From positions 1-10,034 of the forward strand of contig CAINLH010000306.1 of assembly GCA_903850275.1 (NCBI GenBank): 10,034 nt of DNA, read 5' to 3'. Position 1 is the first letter of the stretch. Every line of letters starts with the position of its first letter. Positions 7,292 to 10,034 of the stretch are shown piece after piece. This DNA comes from an uncultured Acidimicrobium sp. GTDB taxonomy: Bacteria > Actinomycetota > Acidimicrobiia > Acidimicrobiales > Ilumatobacteraceae. The position numbers and the translations under genes are program-made. A model generated the notes under the pieces. It did no database searches. It was not told where the DNA came from and saw only the letters and a list, made by a program, of their open reading frames with translations.

Positions 7292-7759
7292 ATGGGTCAG
7301 CCAGTTTCAGTCATTCAAAAACCAACCGCCACACCAGGGCGAATTCGCTTTGAAATCAATCGTTCGCTCACCGGTATGGGCCACGAGCGCTACACGGATG
7401 GCGCATCTGCCACTGGCACCAAGCCTGCCGATGTGCTTGCGCAACGCATGTTTGCAACGGGCAAGGTGTCCTCGGTGCATGTATTCGGAAACATGATCAC
7501 CGTCGACGTCATTGAAGGGGCAAGTAATAACGGCCTTTCCACCATCGTCGAGGACTTGTATCAATACTGGAAGCCAGGTATGGAGCCGCCTTCGATTGAA
7601 GAACTAATGAGCCAAGTTCCGAAAAGCGCCGAGCCAGTTGCAGCTGCAGTTGCCGATGCCGGCGGCGCGCCACTAAGCGCTGAGGCAAGCAAGATTCCTG
7701 CAGCGCTACTTGCCCGCAGTCAGGCCGCGCTTGCGAAGGCCCGCGCGAACAAAGGATAG
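7292..7759 (+). CDS. Nfu_N-domain protein without a NifU cluster domain, cysteine-free
   Basis: This is a 155-residue protein. Residues about 6-90 match the Nfu_N (PF08712-like) pattern: a TATPGRIRFEINRSL segment like the TPNPNALKF start of that domain, then TKPADVLAQRMFATGKVSSVHVFGNMITVDV, like the 'pLa..LF.i.gV.sVf.g.nfitVt' core. Nfu_N is normally fused to a C-terminal NifU domain with a CxxC motif that carries or transfers Fe-S clusters. Here that domain is absent, replaced by an Ala-rich tail (about 110-155), and there is not one cysteine in the protein, so it cannot itself ligate a cluster through Cys. ATG 7292 is chosen because conserved text begins there and a TAGTCT -10 ends 7 bases earlier (leaderless); the frame is open further upstream but overlaps the divergent gene. 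It lies 40 bases before the B12-binding regulator and is probably co-transcribed. Its function is unknown; an adaptor role is possible. Confidence 0.82.
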   Translation: MGQPVSVIQKPTATPGRIRFEINRSLTGMGHERYTDGASATGTKPADVLAQRMFATGKVSSVHVFGNMITVDVIEGASNNGLSTIVEDLYQYWKPGMEPPSIEELMSQVPKSAEPVAAAVADAGGAPLSAEASKIPAALLARSQAALAKARANKG

Positions 7760-7769
7760 ATGGTGCGAT

Positions 7770-7781
7770 TAGTGGTACAGG
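7770..7781 (+). repeat. TAGTGG-CAGG element, copy 2 (upstream of the B12-binding regulator gene)
   Basis: TAGTGGTACAGG lies in the 40-base gap before the regulator gene, 18 bases before ATG 7800. It shares TAGTGG, two free bases and CAGG with copy 1. TACAGG (7776-7781) within it could act as a poor -10. It would suit autoregulation if the element is an operator. Confidence 0.3.
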
Positions 7782-7799
7782 GTGAAAGACTCCGTGCCA

Positions 7800-8639
7800 A
7801 TGGCTGATTCGGATGTTTCCTTGCACGATGTTGCGGAGATGCTCGACGTCCATTACATGACCGTGTATCGCTATGTGCGACAGGGGCAGCTACCTGCGAC
7901 CAAAGTTGGCCGTTCGTGGTACGTGAAGCCCTCCGACTTGGAATTGTTTCGTGATGCCAAAGCGCACTCTTCAGAGGTTTCTGAAGGTGGCAAAAAAATT
8001 GCTCCCTGGGCCGAGCGACTTGAAGCGCAACTTATTCAAGGCGACCAACGTGGCGCGGCCGAAATTATGGAAGCGGTGTTGCGCTCCGGGCACGACTTGT
8101 ATTTTCTCTATTTGCAGGTGTTGTCGCCTGCAATGAGTGCCATCGGGGCAAGGTGGGCGGCCGGAAACCTAGAAATTTTTGTCGAGCATCGAGCGAGCAA
8201 TATTGCAATGCGCTTAATCGGCCAATTTGGGCCGCGGTTTGCACGACGCGGAGTTTCGAAGGGCACGGTTGTGCTTGGTTCACCAGCAAGCGAGATGCAC
8301 ACGTTGTCGACGTCGATGGTTGCTGATTTGATTCGTTTTGAGGGTTGGAACGTTTCCGATGTTGGTGCGAATATGCCGGCCGAAGCATTTGCTGAAGCTA
8401 TTCGTCAGGGAGAAGATGTCGTTGCGGTGTGCATCGGCGTGACCATGCCTGGGTCGCTTCCTGCTGCGCAAGCAACGATTGGTGCCATCAGAAAAGTGGT
8501 GCCGCGAGACTTGCCAATTTTGGTGGGTGGCGCAGGTGTGGCCAGCGATGAAATTGCTCGCGATCTTGGTGCCGATCGACGTTCGGGAAGCGTGTACGAG
8601 TTGATTGAGGTGCTGGGAGAAGTAGCCCGCCGCAGTTAG
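7800..8639 (+). CDS. CarH/LitR-like B12-binding transcription regulator with BldC-type helix-turn-helix (candidate photoreceptor)
   Basis: The 279-residue product has three parts. Residues 6-50 are a single HTH_17/BldC-like winged helix (VSLHDVAEMLDVHYMTVYRYVRQG, then LPATKVGRSWYV). Residues about 68-148 are a helical cap. Residues about 155-277 are a B12-binding Rossmann domain with the lower-ligand motif E165-x-H167-x-x-S170 and VGGAGV near 242-247. The cap holds W119-x9-E129-H130, the Wx9EH signature of CarH/LitR AdoCbl photoreceptors, 37 residues before the ligand His (35 in Thermus CarH). Those proteins bind DNA in the dark as AdoCbl tetramers and release it in light. Differences from Thermus CarH are a BldC-type rather than longer MerR HTH, Ser170 for the usual Gly, and Ala120 where CarH has His132. 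In-frame GTGs at 7782 and 7794 are alternative starts; no clear ribosome site decides. It lies between an Nfu_N gene and the SOS mutasome genes. Confidence 0.88.
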   Translation: MADSDVSLHDVAEMLDVHYMTVYRYVRQGQLPATKVGRSWYVKPSDLELFRDAKAHSSEVSEGGKKIAPWAERLEAQLIQGDQRGAAEIMEAVLRSGHDLYFLYLQVLSPAMSAIGARWAAGNLEIFVEHRASNIAMRLIGQFGPRFARRGVSKGTVVLGSPASEMHTLSTSMVADLIRFEGWNVSDVGANMPAEAFAEAIRQGEDVVAVCIGVTMPGSLPAAQATIGAIRKVVPRDLPILVGGAGVASDEIARDLGADRRSGSVYELIEVLGEVARRS

Positions 8640-8643
8640 GGCC

Positions 8644-8654
8644 CCTGGCCACTA
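8644..8654 (-). repeat. TAGTGG-CAGG element, copy 3 (inverted, beside the LexA box)
   Basis: On the minus strand this reads TAGTGG-C-CAGG, with one free base instead of two. It overlaps the -35-like TGGCCA of the imuA' promoter and abuts the LexA box. The changed spacing weakens the match to copies 1 and 2. Confidence 0.22.
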
Positions 8655-8675
8655 CGAACATATGTTCGCTACAAT
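8646..8675 (+). promoter_or_regulatory. imuA' promoter, probably leaderless
   Basis: TGGCCA (8646-8651, 4 of 6 to TTGACA) and TACAAT (8670-8675, 5 of 6 to TATAAT) are 18 bases apart. The -10 ends 6 bases before ATG 8682, so transcription should start at or next to the start codon, giving a leaderless mRNA. GAGGA (8676-8680) touches the ATG and is too close to act as a normal ribosome site. The LexA box fills most of the spacer, placing the promoter under SOS repression. Confidence 0.65.
8655..8668. promoter_or_regulatory. LexA operator (SOS box)
   Basis: CGAACATATGTTCG is a perfect 14-bp palindrome that fits the mycobacterial/actinobacterial SOS box (CGAAC-N4-GTTCG). It lies between the -35 and -10 of the imuA' promoter and 13 bases before the start codon, where bound LexA would block RNA polymerase. 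imuA'/imuB are known SOS genes in Actinobacteria, so site and gene agree. Confidence 0.93.
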
Positions 8676-8681
8676 GAGGAA

Positions 8682-9305
8682 ATGCGTGTTGAGGTAACAA
8701 GCGACAGCCTGCTTCGGATGAGCCATGTCGCACCACCAACCTTCCCCGTTGTGCAGCCCCTCCAATCGTTGTTTCCCGAGGAAGCACTTGTTCGTGGGCG
8801 CACCGTGTTGTGTAGTGGCGATGCAGCGGTGTCGCTTGCGTTGCGTGTGGTTGCGGCTGCAACACAGGCCGGTTCGTGGCTGGGGGTTGTTGGTGTCGCT
8901 CATTTTGGATTGATGTCGGCATGCGAGCAAGGCGTCGCACTGCAACGCATGGTGCTTGTCACGCCAACAGCCAACAAACGCGAGTGGGCCAGCACTGTTG
9001 CTGCTGTTGCAGATGGTTTCGAACTGATTATGTTACAAGTTCCGCATGGTGTGGGTGTTGCCGACGCGCAGCGCGTTCAGGCCCGCATTCAATCTCGTCG
9101 CAATGTTCTGGTGCTTGTCGACACCGCTCGAAAATCGGCACCGCAATCTGTATTTCAACCAGACGTTGTGCTGCATACCAATACAACAAAGTGGCACGGC
9201 ATAGAGCAAGGCGCAGGGTACGTACAGAGCCGCGAAATTTCTGTTGCGGTAAGTGGTAGGCGGGTGCCAAGGGCTGTACAGCGCACCGTGCATCATGTTG
9301 GCTGA
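8682..9305 (+). CDS. imuA': ImuA', RecA-like accessory protein of the SOS mutasome (actinobacterial type)
   Basis: This 207-residue protein resembles actinobacterial ImuA' (Rv3395c type), which works with ImuB and the DnaE2 polymerase in damage-induced translesion synthesis and mutagenesis. Recognisable text is RGRTVLCSGDAAVSLALRVV (38-57), AGSWLGVVGVAHFGLMSACEQGVALQRMVLV (63-93, family pattern GSW..VG.p..Gl.aA.E.Gv.l.R.vLV), NVLVLVD (141-147) and a SGRRVPRA tail. At the P-loop position the text is CSGDAAVS with no GK[ST], so ATP binding in the RecA manner is unlikely; this loss is usual for ImuA'. ATG 8682 is chosen from the promoter placement and LexA box; ATG 8718 (MSHVAPP) is in frame but has no better signal. 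Its last 11 bases overlap imuB. LexA control is expected from the box at 8655. The assignment relies on imuB next door as much as on its own sequence. Confidence 0.85.
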   Translation: MRVEVTSDSLLRMSHVAPPTFPVVQPLQSLFPEEALVRGRTVLCSGDAAVSLALRVVAAATQAGSWLGVVGVAHFGLMSACEQGVALQRMVLVTPTANKREWASTVAAVADGFELIMLQVPHGVGVADAQRVQARIQSRRNVLVLVDTARKSAPQSVFQPDVVLHTNTTKWHGIEQGAGYVQSREISVAVSGRRVPRAVQRTVHHVG

Positions 9306-10034
9306 AACAACACGCGTTGCCGTACTGGAATGCAACGACTGGCCAGCAGTTGCGGCACAACACGAATTGCGTTCGCGCGGGAAAGAGTATGGAGCAGTAG
9401 CCGTACTGCATGCGCAGCGTGTTGTTGCTCGCACATCTGAAGCAGCGCGCAATGGCGTATTGGTGGGCATGCGCAGGCGCGAAGCTCAGGCCGCATGCCC
9501 TCAACTGCACATTGCACCCAGTAACCCAGAGCGCGATCGTTTGATGTTCGAGCCTGTGGTGCAATCGGTGGCGCAGTTGGTGCCACTTGTTGAAGTGAGC
9601 ACCCCTGGCATCATTGTGTTGGCCACGCGTGGCCCCTCAAGATATGTCGGCGGCGATACAGCGCTTGCACAGCGGCTGCACGCAATGGTGGAACATGTTC
9701 TTGTCGGCATGGGTAATGCCGGTGTCGCTTCATTCGGTGTGGGTGTGGCCGATGGTCGTCTTGCGGCACACGTAGCGGCGCGTCACGCAGCAACTATTGG
9801 CGGCTGGCATGTGGTGGATGTCGGCGCTAGCCAGCAGTGCTTATCGCAATTACCAGTTGCAGTGCTTGCCGACTTTGCAGAGATCGATCGGAGCGTGGTT
9901 TCGCTGCTGCAGCGTTTAGGCATTGCGCATCTTGCCGACATCGCTGCAGTGCAACTCTCTGTGCTTACCGGGCGCTTTGGCCCTGTGGGCGAAGAGTTGC
10001 ATCGTTTGGCTCGCGGTATCGATCGCCATCCACC
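9295..10034 (+). CDS. imuB: ImuB, catalytically inactive Y-family polymerase homologue (partial, cut at right edge)
   Basis: ATG 9295 opens a frame that runs to the right edge with no stop (246 codons visible of an expected 500 or so). The text fits actinobacterial ImuB: RVAVLECNDWPAVAA (7-21; family WCPDWPV), ARTSEAARNGVLVGMRRREAQAACPQL (45-71), VEVSTPGIIVLATRGPSRYVGGD (99-121), then a little-finger-side segment SLLQRLGIAHLADIAAV. Catalytic acids of true Y-family polymerases are gone: the DxD of motif I appears as E-C-N (12-14) and the DE of the SIDE motif as T-P (103-104). ImuB is a scaffold that binds the beta clamp, ImuA' and DnaE2; its C-terminal clamp and partner sites lie beyond the window. 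It overlaps imuA' by 11 bases (9295-9305), implying translational coupling and shared LexA control. dnaE2 may follow downstream but cannot be seen. Confidence 0.93.
   Translation, partial: MLAETTRVAVLECNDWPAVAAQHELRSRGKEYGAVAVLHAQRVVARTSEAARNGVLVGMRRREAQAACPQLHIAPSNPERDRLMFEPVVQSVAQLVPLVEVSTPGIIVLATRGPSRYVGGDTALAQRLHAMVEHVLVGMGNAGVASFGVGVADGRLAAHVAARHAATIGGWHVVDVGASQQCLSQLPVAVLADFAEIDRSVVSLLQRLGIAHLADIAAVQLSVLTGRFGPVGEELHRLARGIDRHP

Noticed and set aside
8682..8717. Later imuA' start at ATG 8718
   Set aside because: No ribosome site precedes it, while the -10 and LexA box are placed for ATG 8682; it remains possible but less likely.
1..10034. Mobile elements, CRISPR arrays, tRNA or rRNA genes
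   Set aside because: No transposase or integrase motifs, no regular repeats and no tRNA-like cloverleaf were seen; the gaps are too small to hold an array or rRNA.

Overview
The window looks like chromosomal DNA from an actinobacterium of moderate GC content, most likely a member of the Acidimicrobiia (for example a freshwater or marine Ilumatobacter-like lineage). This is inferred from four things: a LexA box of the mycobacterial/actinobacterial type, the actinobacterial ImuA'/ImuB pair, acyl-CoA and aldehyde dehydrogenases with actinobacterial motifs, and several promoters that suggest leaderless transcripts. No rRNA, tRNA, CRISPR array, insertion sequence or phage gene is visible. Coding density is very high, and the longest gap between genes is about 130 bases.

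Layout: (1) 1-2383, plus strand: the two halves of a heterodimeric type IV ABC exporter, the first cut by the left edge. (2) 2380-3807, minus strand: an NAD(P)-dependent aldehyde dehydrogenase, convergent with the exporter and overlapping it by 4 bases. (3) 3940-5957, plus strand: a two-gene operon of PduO-type cob(I)alamin adenosyltransferase and M17 leucyl aminopeptidase. (4) 5968-7230, minus strand: an acyl-CoA dehydrogenase. (5) 7292-8639, plus strand: a cysteine-free Nfu_N-only protein, then a B12-binding transcription regulator with the Wx9EH signature of CarH/LitR photoreceptors. (6) 8682 to the right edge, plus strand: imuA' and the start of imuB, behind a perfect 14-bp LexA box set inside a promoter.

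How the parts may work together: the adenosyltransferase makes adenosylcobalamin, which is the chromophore/ligand expected for the CarH-like regulator 3.3 kb away. That regulator sits directly upstream of the SOS-controlled translesion mutasome genes imuA'-imuB. A short element (TAGTGG, 1-2 bases, CAGG) occurs in all three non-coding gaps around the regulator: the acyl-CoA dehydrogenase/Nfu_N gap, the regulator's own 5' region, and the imuA' promoter next to the LexA box. The most interesting hypothesis here is therefore a B12/light-responsive regulator acting on its own locus and perhaps on error-prone repair. It rests on motif reading and gene order only.
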